Of a DNA stretch of 64,000 nt, positions 11,913 through 21,060 are shown piece after piece. Source of the DNA: Mannheimia pernigra (lineage in GTDB: Bacteria; Pseudomonadota; Gammaproteobacteria; Enterobacterales; Pasteurellaceae); the NCBI RefSeq assembly GCF_013377995.1, contig NZ_CP055305.1, positions 930,001 through 994,000 of the forward strand. The letters are read 5' to 3'. The translations under genes and the position numbers were made by a program. The notes below the pieces were generated by a model. That model did no database searches. It saw only the letters and a program-made list of their open reading frames with translations, and was not told the DNA's origin. Every line of letters starts with the position of its first letter. The first letter of the stretch is position 1.

Positions 11913-12876
11913 CTGCTGTAATCTGCTTCATTTTTTTAGAATAATCGGTACTACGTTTATTAAAGAAATCCGTTTCTTTGGTTGAAAGAATTTCGATATC
12001 AAACCATTCAGTTTCTTTTAACAATTCAGGATCGATATTATGTGGCGGTTCTAAACCTAAAATACTGAGAGAATTGTTGTAGCGATTTTTAATGTAGTTT
12101 TCTACCGTTGCTTTGGTGATAAAGCTTAAATCGCCTTCTTCAAAAATCCAATCTAAAATACTACGCTCAGCTTCAAATGCTTGAGTAGCAAGGATTTCTA
12201 AATCTTTAAAAAATTCTGGTGTGAAAAGTTCATTATGTTCATCGCGTAAAATTTCGTATAACGCAATACCAAATTTTCCGTGAATTTCTTCTTCTTTTGA
12301 GGTTGCTTCAACAGCATTTGAGATGCCTTTAAAGAGATTTTTATGCTTGTTAAAAGACATCATAATAATGAACTGTCCGAATAATGATATATGCTCGACA
12401 AATAAAGAAAATAGCACCAACGATAAAACAAATTCGCCTTTGCCTGCATCTTTATCTTTCATAAAACTTTCCATATAACGAATACGATTCATTAATGGCT
12501 CAATTTCGTGAATTTGGCTAAACATATCGTTTAAGCCTAGCTTTTCCAATAAGAATGAGTAAGCATCTTTATGACGCACTTCACTTTCTGCAAAAGTACC
12601 ACCTACATCATCCATTTCTGGTTTAGGGAAATAACGGTATAACTCACCCCAGAAACGTTTTACATTTACTTCTACTTGGGAAATGGCAAGCATTGCACGC
12701 GTGAGTACGTGACGCTCGTGATCATTAATAGTCGTACGATAATCTTGAATATCGCCAGTAAAGTTAAACTCGGTATGTAACCAATAAGAGTGGCGAATAG
12801 CATCTTTAAATTCAAGAAGCTCAGGATACTCATACGGCTTAATATTTAAGCGTTTTTGGAAAAGATTTCTAGACAT
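11899..12876 (-). CDS. nrdB: ribonucleoside-diphosphate reductase, beta (radical) subunit
   Basis: A 325-residue ferritin-like subunit that carries the diiron-tyrosyl radical used by NrdA. Metal and radical residues appear in the expected spacing: E-x2-H-x3-Y in SEVRHKDAY, a Glu in SLFVEHISLFGQF and E-x2-H in EEEIHGKFG. There is no N-terminal ATP-cone, which some short NrdA partners carry on NrdB. Two NrdR-type boxes lie about 150 bp upstream. It is the first gene of the nrdB-nrdA unit. The radical tyrosine is retained, so a standard Fe-Tyr cofactor is likely. Confidence 0.93.
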   Translation of the reverse strand: MSRNLFQKRLNIKPYEYPELLEFKDAIRHSYWLHTEFNFTGDIQDYRTTINDHERHVLTRAMLAISQVEVNVKRFWGELYRYFPKPEMDDVGGTFAESEVRHKDAYSFLLEKLGLNDMFSQIHEIEPLMNRIRYMESFMKDKDAGKGEFVLSLVLFSLFVEHISLFGQFIIMMSFNKHKNLFKGISNAVEATSKEEEIHGKFGIALYEILRDEHNELFTPEFFKDLEILATQAFEAERSILDWIFEEGDLSFITKATVENYIKNRYNNSLSILGLEPPHNIDPELLKETEWFDIEILSTKETDFFNKRSTDYSKKMKQITADDLF

Positions 12877-13026
12877 ATTCTTAGGCTCTATCTTAAATTT
12901 TAATCATCAATCTGAGAGATGATTGTATGCAAAAAAAGTTAGAAGACAAGACTTGACAATTGAGCTTTTTAGTTTGTTTTTGTTAGTTGGTTGATTTATA
13001 AAGGAAAATAGTTTTGTAAATTTTCT

Positions 13027-13074
13027 TGTCAATATATTGTGTCTAAATTGTGGTCTAACTACTATATGTTGTGT
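13027..13074 (-). promoter_or_regulatory. tandem NrdR boxes upstream of nrdBA
   Basis: Two 16-bp sites, TGTCAATATATTGTGT at 13027-13042 and CTACTATATGTTGTGT at 13059-13074, match the NrdR consensus ACACWATATATWGTGT at 13 of 16 positions each. They begin 32 bp apart, which equals three helical turns, the spacing known for NrdR operators. They lie upstream of nrdB on the opposite strand from dusA, so nrdBA is the obvious target. NrdR itself is not in the window. Confidence 0.85.
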
Positions 13075-13176
13075 TTTATTCTCTTTTAAAATGGCATAGT
13101 TAAATTCAATAAGCTTTGGTGAAGCTATGTTTAGTGGGTTTTTTAGAGTATGATAGCTGCCTGTTTTTATTGGTTA

Positions 13177-13216
13177 CAAGCGGTCATTTTTCTAGAAAAT
13201 TTTACTCTTTTTAACC
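13177..13216. repeat. inverted uptake-sequence pair before dusA
   Basis: ACAAGCGGTCATTTTTCTAG and, about 15 bp on, an AACCGCTTTTTT arm form an inverted pair with a T-run, able to fold as a terminator-like hairpin in the dusA leader. The remainder of the 12877-13230 gap holds the NrdR boxes and AT-rich promoter-like sequence. Confidence 0.5.
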
Positions 13217-13230
13217 GCTTTTTTGATTTT

Positions 13231-14208
13231 ATGAATATGAATACCGAACAATTTTATCGTGGACGCTTTTCGGTTGCACCAATGTTGGATTGGACAACTC
13301 GCCACTGCCGTTATTTCCATCGTCAATTTAGTCAATATGCGTTACTTTATACGGAAATGGTTACTGCTCCTGCGATTATTCACGCTAAATATGATTTACT
13401 CGAATACGATAGAAATGAAAATCCTGTTGCATTGCAATTAGGTGGAAGCGATCCTGCACAACTTGCTCATTGTGCGAGGTTGGCGGAAGAACGAGGCTAT
13501 GCGGAAGTGAATTTGAATGTAGGTTGCCCATCTGACCGTGTGCAAAATGGTATGTTTGGGGCTTGTCTAATGGCAAAAGCAGATTTAGTCGCGGATTGCA
13601 TTAAGGCAATGCAAGATGCGGTAGAAATTCCTGTTACCGTTAAACATCGTATTGGGATTGATGAGCTAGATAGTTATGAATTTCTCTGTGATTTCATTGA
13701 AAAAATACAACCTTATAGCAATGATTTCATTGTTCACGCCCGTAAAGCATGGCTTACAGGCTTAAGCCCAAAGGAGAACCGTGAAATTCCACCGCTGGAT
13801 TATGAACGTGTTTATCAGCTTAAACGTGATTTTCCGCATCTCAATATTACTATTAATGGTGGGATCAAAACGATTGCAGAAATTAAGCACCATCTGCAAT
13901 TTGCTGATGGAGTAATGATTGGGCGTGAGGCGTATCAAAATCCATCCATATTAGGCGAAATTGATTCGCAAATTTTTGGTGAAAATCGACCGCTTGTCAC
14001 CGCGAAAGAAGCTGTGGAAAGAATGTTCCCTTATATTGAGCGAGAACTGTCTAAAGGCGTTTATTTGAACCACATTGTTCGCCATATGCTCGGAGCATTT
14101 CAAAATTGTAAAGGTGCAAGGCAATGGCGGCGACATCTCAGTGAAAATGCCACTAAACAAGGTGCTGGCGTAGAAGTGGTTGAGCAAGCTCTTGCGTTTA
14201 TTAGCTAA
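13231..14208 (+). CDS. dusA: tRNA-dihydrouridine(20/20a) synthase DusA
   Basis: A 325-residue FMN-dependent TIM-barrel enzyme that reduces uridine 20/20a in the tRNA D-loop. N-terminal RFSVAPMLDWTTRHCRYFHR is the DusA form of the family motif. The catalytic Cys is in GMFGACLM, and the FMN phosphate-binding GGIKT and GVMIGREAYQNP segments follow. The frame is open to 13150, but the first 27 codons hold an uptake-sequence pair. ATG at 13231 (or 13237) gives the usual length. Confidence 0.94.
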   Translation: MNMNTEQFYRGRFSVAPMLDWTTRHCRYFHRQFSQYALLYTEMVTAPAIIHAKYDLLEYDRNENPVALQLGGSDPAQLAHCARLAEERGYAEVNLNVGCPSDRVQNGMFGACLMAKADLVADCIKAMQDAVEIPVTVKHRIGIDELDSYEFLCDFIEKIQPYSNDFIVHARKAWLTGLSPKENREIPPLDYERVYQLKRDFPHLNITINGGIKTIAEIKHHLQFADGVMIGREAYQNPSILGEIDSQIFGENRPLVTAKEAVERMFPYIERELSKGVYLNHIVRHMLGAFQNCKGARQWRRHLSENATKQGAGVEVVEQALAFIS

Positions 14209-14226
14209 CTTTTTAAAGGAGATATT

Positions 14227-14733
14227 ATGGCAGATCCACATATTAAATCGCCTATGGATTTTTGGGATTATTTGACCGTTATTATTTACCGTAGCGGTTT
14301 TGTGTTAGCGACATTAATGTTGTTTTCGTTGCCTTATTACACATCCACGGCGCAATTGGGTTTATTGATGGCTGGTACAATGCTGGCTTCATCATTACAT
14401 CTTTATGACAAAACATTCCGTCTGATTTTTCAATTTTCAGCGTGGTTAGGGTTACTTTGTTATATCACTAATTTACCGCTATTAGCCCTAGGGGCAATGC
14501 TGTTGGTTATTGGTGGATTAAGTTATAAAGAGTATTTCTGCTTTAGAATATTTGGCTTGAATTTTCAGCCAATATTAGTTACCGCTTTGTGGGTAGCATT
14601 TATGTTAGAGTGGTCTTTATTAGTTCAAATTCTTAGCATTACTTGTGGGGTATTACTTTTAGTATTGAGCGTTCAGAAATGGCGAATGCCGCTGCATTTT
14701 GATATTGGCGATAAAAGCAAATATCAGGTGTAA
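14227..14733 (+). CDS. DUF2301 family integral membrane protein
   Basis: A 168-residue protein with about five to six hydrophobic segments. It begins MADPHIKSPMDFWDYLTVIIYR, which fits DUF2301-type proteins of Pasteurellaceae, often found beside dusA. Conserved features I can see are the SSLHLYDK loop and the YKEYFCFRIF stretch between helices. No biochemical role is known. It follows dusA by 18 bp with a good AAAGGAG ribosome-binding site, so it is probably cotranscribed with it. Confidence 0.75.
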   Translation: MADPHIKSPMDFWDYLTVIIYRSGFVLATLMLFSLPYYTSTAQLGLLMAGTMLASSLHLYDKTFRLIFQFSAWLGLLCYITNLPLLALGAMLLVIGGLSYKEYFCFRIFGLNFQPILVTALWVAFMLEWSLLVQILSITCGVLLLVLSVQKWRMPLHFDIGDKSKYQV

Positions 14734-14761
14734 GTTTTTATATGATTTTAGTGGAATTTTT

Positions 14762-15226
14762 ATGCACAAATTTAAAATTGCCTTAATAACAGCCGCGGTA
14801 GTTGGCTTATTTGCTTGTACGCCATCACAGCAACAAAAAACAACGCAACAAAAGCCACAGGTAAGTTATTTAAAAGAGAATATCAGCCAAGCAGAGTTAA
14901 ATAATCCGAAAAACTATAAGCGATATAGCTATTACTGTAAGAATTTTGCGACAGGTGGCAATTCTTATCTAGCGACTTATTTTCCACTTTGGTCTGAGAG
15001 CCGTAAGCAAGAGAATTTTGGGATCTATTTCCAACTTGATGGCGGAAAAGCATATCCTTTTGATCATATTGCGAATATCAGCTTGAATGCGAGATCAACC
15101 AAGTTTGAGGTGCGTTATCGCTCTTATCAGCCAATTGAAGGGAGCTATGTAGATCTAGTCGCTCATAAGTTTAAGTCAATTTATTATAAAAATAGTTTGC
15201 CTTGGCTGGAGTGTCGAGAAAGATAG
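14762..15226 (+). CDS. putative lipoprotein, unknown function
   Basis: A 154-residue protein with a lipoprotein signal peptide: MHKFK, a hydrophobic core, and the lipobox LFAC with Cys at residue 20. A short Gln/Thr/Lys-rich linker follows, then a globular region with two further cysteines (in YYCKNF and LECRE) that could form a disulfide. I do not recognise the family. It follows the DUF2301 gene by 28 bp and ends before a strong terminator, so it closes the dusA unit. The frame is open from 14699, but the ATG at 14762 places the signal peptide correctly. Confidence 0.75.
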   Translation: MHKFKIALITAAVVGLFACTPSQQQKTTQQKPQVSYLKENISQAELNNPKNYKRYSYYCKNFATGGNSYLATYFPLWSESRKQENFGIYFQLDGGKAYPFDHIANISLNARSTKFEVRYRSYQPIEGSYVDLVAHKFKSIYYKNSLPWLECRER

Positions 15227-15242
15227 AAGTTAGCAAAAGAAG

Positions 15243-15278
15243 AAAATGGCTAGCGTAGAAAATGCTAGCCATTTTTTA
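15243..15278. terminator. two-way terminator between the lipoprotein gene and leuD
   Basis: AAAATGGCTAGC pairs with GCTAGCCATTTT around a 9-nt loop and is followed by a T-run. It separates two convergent genes. Confidence 0.88.
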
Positions 15279-15287
15279 TGGTTTAAA

Positions 15288-15890
15288 CTAGCGTAAAAAC
15301 GCTGGAATGTTTTGCTCGTAAGCAGAAATTGCCGCTTCGTGTTGGAGTGTTAAACCAATATTATCTAAACCGTTTAGCAAACAGTGGCGACGGAATTCGT
15401 CTAGTTCAAAAGTATAAACTTTTTCGCCAACGGTCACTGTCATTGCTTCTAAATCGACGTGGATTTTCTCGCCCTCGTTTGCCCACACCCATTGGAAGAT
15501 TTCTTCCACTTCTTCTTCCGTTAATTTGATTGGAAGCATATGGTTGTTTAAGCTGTTGTTATAGAAAATATCTGCAAAACTTGGGGCAATCATCACTTTA
15601 AAGCCATAATCTGCTAATGCCCAAGGGGCGTGTTCACGCGAAGATCCACAGCCTAAGTTTTTACGCGCAAGTAAAATGGTTGCACCTTGATATTGTGGGT
15701 AATTCAGCACAAAATCAGGGTTTGGTTGTGTCTCTTCTGCATCTAAATAACGCCATTCGTGGAAAAGGTGTTTACCAAATCCAATACGGGTAATTGCTTG
15801 TAAAAACTGTTTTGGAATGATTGCATCAGTATCCACGTTCGCTATATCAAGAGGAACGACTAAGCCTGAATGTTGTTTAATACCTGCCAT
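15288..15890 (-). CDS. leuD: 3-isopropylmalate dehydratase small subunit LeuD
   Basis: A 200-residue swivel-domain subunit of isopropylmalate isomerase (leucine biosynthesis, second step). The N-terminal NVDTDAIIPKQFL and the GCGSSREHAPWAL motif are diagnostic. The length matches E. coli LeuD (201). It follows leuC by 13 bp in one operon. leuA and leuB are not in the window, so the leucine genes are split in this genome. Confidence 0.96.
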   Translation of the reverse strand: MAGIKQHSGLVVPLDIANVDTDAIIPKQFLQAITRIGFGKHLFHEWRYLDAEETQPNPDFVLNYPQYQGATILLARKNLGCGSSREHAPWALADYGFKVMIAPSFADIFYNNSLNNHMLPIKLTEEEVEEIFQWVWANEGEKIHVDLEAMTVTVGEKVYTFELDEFRRHCLLNGLDNIGLTLQHEAAISAYEQNIPAFLR

Positions 15891-15903
15891 TTTTTCCTCC
15901 TAT

Positions 15904-17322
15904 TTATGCGTTTAATGAAACGTTACGAATATCAACAAATTTACCGAATACAGCAGCAGCTGCAGCCATTGCTGGGCTAACTAAGTGGGTGCGACCATTA
16001 CGCCCCTGACGGCCTTCAAAGTTGCGGTTTGACGTCGAAGCACAACGCTCCCATTCGCCTAAACGGTCATCATTCATACCTAAGCACATAGAGCAACCTG
16101 GATTACGCCATTCTGCCCCTGCTTCAATAAAGATTTTGTCTAATCCTTCTTTTTCAGCTTGCTCTTTCACTAAGCCAGAGCCTGGTACAACAAGAATACG
16201 TTTTACATTATCTGCTTTTTTGCGTCCTTTCATCACCGCAGCCGCAGCACGTAAATCTTCAATACGAGCATTGGTGCAAGAGCCGATAAACACTTGATCA
16301 ACAGCAACATCTTTCATATCTGTATAAGCATCTAAACCAATATAAGCCAATGCTTTTTCTGCTGAAGCACGAGTAACAGGATCTGCCATTTCTTCAGGGT
16401 TAGGAATGACTTCATTGATCCCGATAACTTGTCCTGGGTTTGTTCCCCAAGTGACTTGTGGTGCAATATCTTTGGCTTCTAAAATCACCTCCGCATCATA
16501 AACGGCACCCTCATCGGTTTTCAAGGTTTTCCAATATTCGACGGCATCGTCCCAATCTTTGCCTTTTGGTGCATTGGGACGATCTTTTAAGTAAGCAAAA
16601 GTGGTTTCATCTGGGGCAACAATCCCCGCTTTTGCACCAAACTCAATTGCCATATTACATACCGTCATTCTACCTTCCATTGAAAGATCTCGAATGGCTT
16701 CGCCACAGAACTCAACCACATAGCCTGTACCACCTGCCATTGTCGTTTTGCCGATAATCGCAAGTACGATGTCTTTTGCGGTAATACCTGGGTTGACTTT
16801 GCCACGCACTTCTACTTTCATACTTTTCGCACGGGTTTGCTTTAAGGTTTGGGTCGCTAAAACGTGCTCTACTTCAGAGGTTCCGATACCAAATGCTAAT
16901 GCACCGAAAGCACCGTGAGTCGCTGTGTGAGAATCGCCACATACAATGGTCATACCTGGTAAGGTTAAGCCTTGTTCAGGTCCCATAACATGCACAATAC
17001 CTTGCTGTTTTTTGGTAATGTCGAATAATGAAATCCCTGTTTCTTCACAGTTTTTTTCTAATTCTAATACTTGGATTTTTGCTTGCCCTTCAAGCTGCTG
17101 CACATCACGCACTTGGGTAGAAATACTGTGATCCATCGTACCAAATGTTTTGCTGACTTGGCGAACTTGACGCCCAGCAACACGTAAGCCATCAAAAGCT
17201 TGAGGGCTGGTCACTTCGTGAATGAGATGGCGGTTGATATAGATAATTGGCGTTTCGCCTTCAGCTTCATACACAACGTGTGAATCGAAAAGCTTTTGAT
17301 ATAGTGTTCTGGCTTGTTGCAT
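15904..17322 (-). CDS. leuC: 3-isopropylmalate dehydratase large subunit LeuC
   Basis: A 472-residue aconitase-family subunit that holds the [4Fe-4S] cluster. Cluster cysteines are in FIGSCTNARIEDL and GCSMCLGMNDD. SRNFEGRQG-type sequence near the C-terminus is also conserved (SNRNFEGRQGRNGRTHL). The frame is open to 17460, but the ATG at 17322 (MQQARTLYQKLFDSH) matches the family start and length. Upstream, the leader carries an inverted uptake-sequence pair that could fold in the mRNA. Confidence 0.95.
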   Translation of the reverse strand: MQQARTLYQKLFDSHVVYEAEGETPIIYINRHLIHEVTSPQAFDGLRVAGRQVRQVSKTFGTMDHSISTQVRDVQQLEGQAKIQVLELEKNCEETGISLFDITKKQQGIVHVMGPEQGLTLPGMTIVCGDSHTATHGAFGALAFGIGTSEVEHVLATQTLKQTRAKSMKVEVRGKVNPGITAKDIVLAIIGKTTMAGGTGYVVEFCGEAIRDLSMEGRMTVCNMAIEFGAKAGIVAPDETTFAYLKDRPNAPKGKDWDDAVEYWKTLKTDEGAVYDAEVILEAKDIAPQVTWGTNPGQVIGINEVIPNPEEMADPVTRASAEKALAYIGLDAYTDMKDVAVDQVFIGSCTNARIEDLRAAAAVMKGRKKADNVKRILVVPGSGLVKEQAEKEGLDKIFIEAGAEWRNPGCSMCLGMNDDRLGEWERCASTSNRNFEGRQGRNGRTHLVSPAMAAAAAVFGKFVDIRNVSLNA

Positions 17323-17355
17323 AAAATGTTCCCACTTAAAAGGATAATTTTGTAA

Positions 17356-17402
17356 TACAAGCGGTGATTTTTGTAAAAAATTTAGCAAAATCGACCGCTT
17401 GT
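17356..17402. repeat. inverted uptake-sequence pair in the leuC leader
   Basis: ACAAGCGGTGATTTTTG and a matching AAAATCGACCGCTTGT face each other across about 15 bp. The arms can form a stem of at least ten pairs in the leuCD mRNA leader, 35 bp ahead of the leuC start. Confidence 0.6.
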
Positions 17403-17640
17403 TAATGATGAATATGAATATAGCGACTAAAAAAACGAAAGTAAAACAGTATTTTGACAAAAATTAAGGATTTTTATTCTGCTAGATAAAGCTAAAAATA
17501 GCTTTAATGAGTAATTTTTAGCATTTTATGCTAAATGATTGAGTGATTGTAGTAAGTTATCTAGTTATTATGAGAGTTTATAGTGCTATTTTCTTTGGTG
17601 TTTTTTAGCCAATTTTTATATTAGATGAGAGATGAATAAG
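17403..17640. other. AT-rich gap between leuC and pepN
   Basis: About 240 bp with no supportable gene. It is very AT-rich, with a small dyad (TAAAGCTA...TAGCTTTA near 17487-17506). It probably contains the leuCD promoter on the minus strand, but I cannot place it or a leucine-rich leader peptide with confidence. Confidence 0.5.
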
Positions 17641-17700
17641 TAAGCGGTTAAATTTATTCAAAAAGTTGCAAACTTTTTTAGAAATTTAACCGCTTGTATT
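17641..17700. terminator. inverted uptake-sequence pair after pepN
   Basis: TAAGCGGTTAAATTT and AAATTTAACCGCTTGT form a long imperfect stem just after the pepN stop codon (minus strand), with a further internal AAAAAGTTGCAAACTTTTT dyad. It is a probable pepN terminator made from two uptake cores. Confidence 0.65.
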
Positions 17701-17714
17701 ATGGTATTGCTGAT

Positions 17715-20327
17715 TTAATCTAATGCCTTGTCGATTTTTTCAAATAAATCACGAGCGAGATTGTCCATCTCACGTAAACGTTCTAACCCACGACGCATTA
17801 GGGTTTGGCGTTGATTATCATAGCGAGAGAGTTTAATGAGTGGCTCAATTAAACGTGCTGCCACTTGCGGGTTGCTTTCATTGAGTTTAATCAGCGTATC
17901 TACCAAGAAGCGGTAGCCTGAACCATCAATTGCGTGGAAGGCTTTCGGGTTTTGGCTGCAGAATGCTCCTACCAATGAACGCAAGCGATTAGGATTGTTA
18001 AAATTAAAACTTGGGTGTTTCATTAAATCTTGCACAATCGCTAATACGTTTTTATCTGGCCGAGTAGCTTGAATCATAAACCATTTGTCCATTACTAAGC
18101 TGTCGTGTTTCCATTTTTCCTCAAAGTCAGTTAATAATGTGTCACGGCAACTAAGCTGAGCTTTACTCGCAGCTTGTAGTGCAGCTAGGGTATCGGTCAT
18201 ATTATTGGCATTACGGTAGTGTTTATGTACAAGGGGATTGCCTAAGTCGGTAAAGGCTAAATAGCTTAAGCAAACATTATTTAAGGCTCGTTTAGCAATA
18301 TCTTTGGCAACCACTTGGTAATCGCTACATTTGTTTTGGTTGTACACGGCTAATAATTTATCTTGTAGTGCTTGAGCAATCGAATGTTGCATAAACTCAC
18401 GCACAAGAGCAATACCTATAGGGTCAATGTTTTTAAATGATTCTGCAAATTCGGTTTCTTTTGGCAGTGTCAGTGTTAGTGCGGTTAATTCAGGCGAAGT
18501 TGCTGAATTATCTAACACGAAAGTGAGGGCATCCACTAAACCCTCCGAGAAGCTAAACGGCTGACTTTGCTGATAACGGCTTAAATTTTCACGCAGCTCG
18601 TTAGTGTAGAGCATTTGTGCAGCGTCCCAACGAACAAAATCATTTTCAGCATATTTGAGTAAAGTTAAAAGTTGTTCAGTAGTATAGTTATAATCTAAAC
18701 GTACTGGAGCGGAGAAGTCGCATAATAATGCAGGCACAGGACGTTGTGTGACATGATGAAACTCAAAGGTTTGATGTTCTGCAATGATATCTAACACATT
18801 ACTTATTTTTAATAGTTCATTTTGTAATGGAATGGGTTTTCCATCATTTTCGCCATATAATGCTACTTTCAGTGGAATATGTAAGTTTAATTTTTCCAGC
18901 TGATCGTGCGTTGGCGGTGTCATTTGCGAAATATGTAAGCGATAGGTTTTATGTGTTTCATCATATTCATCCGAAATAGTTAATTCGGGTGTACCTGATT
19001 GGCTATACCAACGGCGGAATTGTGCTAAATTAATGCCTGAAGCCTCTTCCATTGCTTTCACAAAATCTTCACAAGTTGCGGCTGAACCATCGTGTCTTTC
19101 CACATATAGCTTCATTCCTTTTTGGAAATTGTCTTCGCCTAGTAGTGTGTGGATCATACGAATAATTTCTGCGCCTTTTTCATACACGGTTACGGTATAA
19201 AAATTATTCATTTCAATGACTTTTTCTGGGCGAATTGGGTGTGCCATTGGGCTGGCATCTTCTGCAAATTGTACGGTACGCAGTAAACGCACATCTTCAA
19301 TACGTTTTGCTGAGCGATCCCATAAATCAGAGGTAAATTCCTGATCACGGAAGACGGTTAATCCCTCTTTTAGGCTTAATTGGAACCAATCACGGCAAGT
19401 AATGCGGTTGCCTGTCCAGTTATGGAAATATTCGTGGGCAATGACAGCCTCAATATCTAAATAATCACTATCCGTTGCAGTTTCTGGTTTGGCTAATACG
19501 AATTTAGAGTTGAAAATATTCAAGCCTTTATTTTCCATTGCTCCCATATTAAAGAAATCAACGGCAACAATCATATAAATATCTAAATCGTATTCTAAAC
19601 CAAAGCGGTCTTCGTCCCATTTCATTGAGCGTTTTAGGCTCTCCATCGCCCAAGGGGCACGATCTAAATTGCCACGATCCACATAAATTTCTAATTTAAC
19701 CTCACGCCCGCTTTTGGTAATAAATTTATCTTCTAGAAGATCGAAATCACCTGCCACTAATGCAAATAAATAGCTTGGTTTAAAAAATGGATCTTGCCAT
19801 TCTACCCAATGTTTACCGTCTTCTAGCTCGCCTTGTGCGATGCGGTTACCATTTGAAAGTAGGTAGGGATATTTACTCTTACTAGCGGTAATTTTTGTTG
19901 TATATTTTGCAAGTACATCCGGGCGGTCAAGCATATAAGTAATTTGTCTAAAACCCTCAGCCTCACATTGTGTACAAAGCCCATCGCCCGATTGATATAA
20001 ACCTTGTAGAGAGGTATTTTGTGCAGGATTTAAGGCTGTTTCAATTTGTAGCTCGAAACGGTCAGAAGGCATATCTGCTAAATTTAGCGTTAAAGATTCA
20101 TCATCTTTTTGGTAACAAGAAAACGGCTTGCCATTAAATTTGATAGAAAGGAAATCAAAACTATGTCCGTCTAATTTAAGCATAGTTGCTTCAACATTTT
20201 TACGTTCAATGGTTAATGTTGAGGTGACTAATGTGCGTTCAGGATCTAACTGAAAGTCGAGATAAATATCAGTAATGGTGAAATCTGGTGCTCTGTAATC
20301 TTTTCTGAATTTTGCTTTAGGTTGCAT
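17715..20327 (-). CDS. pepN: aminopeptidase N PepN
   Basis: An 870-residue M1 zinc aminopeptidase, the main broad-specificity cytosolic aminopeptidase in gamma-proteobacteria (E. coli PepN has 870). The exopeptidase motif GAMEN is in NMGAMENKGLN, and the zinc site HEYFHN with the downstream Glu in LKEGLTVFRDQEF is intact. C-terminal helical domains fill residues ~450-870. It is transcribed alone. Its terminator is an inverted uptake-sequence pair. Confidence 0.97.
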   Translation of the reverse strand: MQPKAKFRKDYRAPDFTITDIYLDFQLDPERTLVTSTLTIERKNVEATMLKLDGHSFDFLSIKFNGKPFSCYQKDDESLTLNLADMPSDRFELQIETALNPAQNTSLQGLYQSGDGLCTQCEAEGFRQITYMLDRPDVLAKYTTKITASKSKYPYLLSNGNRIAQGELEDGKHWVEWQDPFFKPSYLFALVAGDFDLLEDKFITKSGREVKLEIYVDRGNLDRAPWAMESLKRSMKWDEDRFGLEYDLDIYMIVAVDFFNMGAMENKGLNIFNSKFVLAKPETATDSDYLDIEAVIAHEYFHNWTGNRITCRDWFQLSLKEGLTVFRDQEFTSDLWDRSAKRIEDVRLLRTVQFAEDASPMAHPIRPEKVIEMNNFYTVTVYEKGAEIIRMIHTLLGEDNFQKGMKLYVERHDGSAATCEDFVKAMEEASGINLAQFRRWYSQSGTPELTISDEYDETHKTYRLHISQMTPPTHDQLEKLNLHIPLKVALYGENDGKPIPLQNELLKISNVLDIIAEHQTFEFHHVTQRPVPALLCDFSAPVRLDYNYTTEQLLTLLKYAENDFVRWDAAQMLYTNELRENLSRYQQSQPFSFSEGLVDALTFVLDNSATSPELTALTLTLPKETEFAESFKNIDPIGIALVREFMQHSIAQALQDKLLAVYNQNKCSDYQVVAKDIAKRALNNVCLSYLAFTDLGNPLVHKHYRNANNMTDTLAALQAASKAQLSCRDTLLTDFEEKWKHDSLVMDKWFMIQATRPDKNVLAIVQDLMKHPSFNFNNPNRLRSLVGAFCSQNPKAFHAIDGSGYRFLVDTLIKLNESNPQVAARLIEPLIKLSRYDNQRQTLMRRGLERLREMDNLARDLFEKIDKALD

Positions 20328-20430
20328 AGGATTTCCTTTTTGATTGGCATTTTTGCCGATAAAGTTGTGTGGGCTATTGTACTAAAATCATTGCAAATTT
20401 TCCAAGAAATATGACCGCTTGTATAAAATG

Positions 20431-20463
20431 AAACGGCTATAAATATTGATTTATAGCCGTTTG
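20431..20463 (-). terminator. terminator after the hutZ-like gene
   Basis: AAACGGCTATAAAT pairs with ATTTATAGCCGTTT around a 4-nt loop, directly after the stop codon of the minus-strand haem-utilisation gene. An uptake core (ACCGCTTGT) lies beside it at 20414. Confidence 0.85.
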
Positions 20464-20477
20464 GGAGAATATGAGTA

Positions 20478-20996
20478 TTATATGTTTTGATGCCCTTGAT
20501 CGAGATGTACTAAGTTGATTAAATCATCAGCTCCCACATCAAATGCTTTGCCGAAGCCTTTTACAAATAATCCTGAGATAGGCTTAAAACTAAATAAGGT
20601 AAAGTCTTGCATCTTGGCTAGCTCATCAACTAAATGACCGTGGCGGTTTTTTAATGCTTCAATTGCTGTTTGCCATTCCGTTTCTTGACGTGTAATCATT
20701 CTGGCTGTTGCCTCAAAGGTTAAACGGCGACGAGCAAATATTTCGCGGCTTTTGCTCTCATCATCAATGAGCATAAGAGACACTTTTGGTACTTCAAGTA
20801 AATTACGTGCGTGACGAGCAATGGTAGAAATAAGCACTTGATATTCGCCGTTATGAATGACAAAAGGTGCGTAGCTTACATTTGGTGTGCCATCTTTATC
20901 TAGTGTTGCCATTACAATGGTCTTAATTTGCTGTTTTAAATCTTCGATTTCAGGTCCTAAGCGATTTTGTAATACTTCTTGACGGTTTGTTGTCAT
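20478..20996 (-). CDS. hutZ: HutZ/HugZ-like haem utilisation protein (pyridoxamine oxidase-like fold)
   Basis: A 172-residue protein of the FMN-binding split-barrel group that includes HutZ and HugZ, which bind and degrade haem in the cytoplasm to free iron. Visible family features are the MATLDKDGTPNVSYAPFV strand near residue 30, the SLMLIDDES segment and the C-terminal KPISGLFVKGFGKAFDV stretch. It is divergent from a Fur-boxed TonB receptor with hutX after that, a pairing known from Vibrio and Campylobacter haem loci. Whether it degrades or only stores haem cannot be told from sequence. Confidence 0.87.
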   Translation of the reverse strand: MTTNRQEVLQNRLGPEIEDLKQQIKTIVMATLDKDGTPNVSYAPFVIHNGEYQVLISTIARHARNLLEVPKVSLMLIDDESKSREIFARRRLTFEATARMITRQETEWQTAIEALKNRHGHLVDELAKMQDFTLFSFKPISGLFVKGFGKAFDVGADDLINLVHLDQGHQNI

Positions 20997-21060
20997 TATG
21001 TCTCCTTATTAAGTCTTTTAACTATTTTGAGGAATTATAAATTAACTTAAACCTATAAAG

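Noticed and set aside
17323..17460. N-terminal extension of LeuC
   Set aside because: The extra 46 residues are encoded by the uptake-sequence pair and AT-rich leader, and the family start fits the ATG at 17322.
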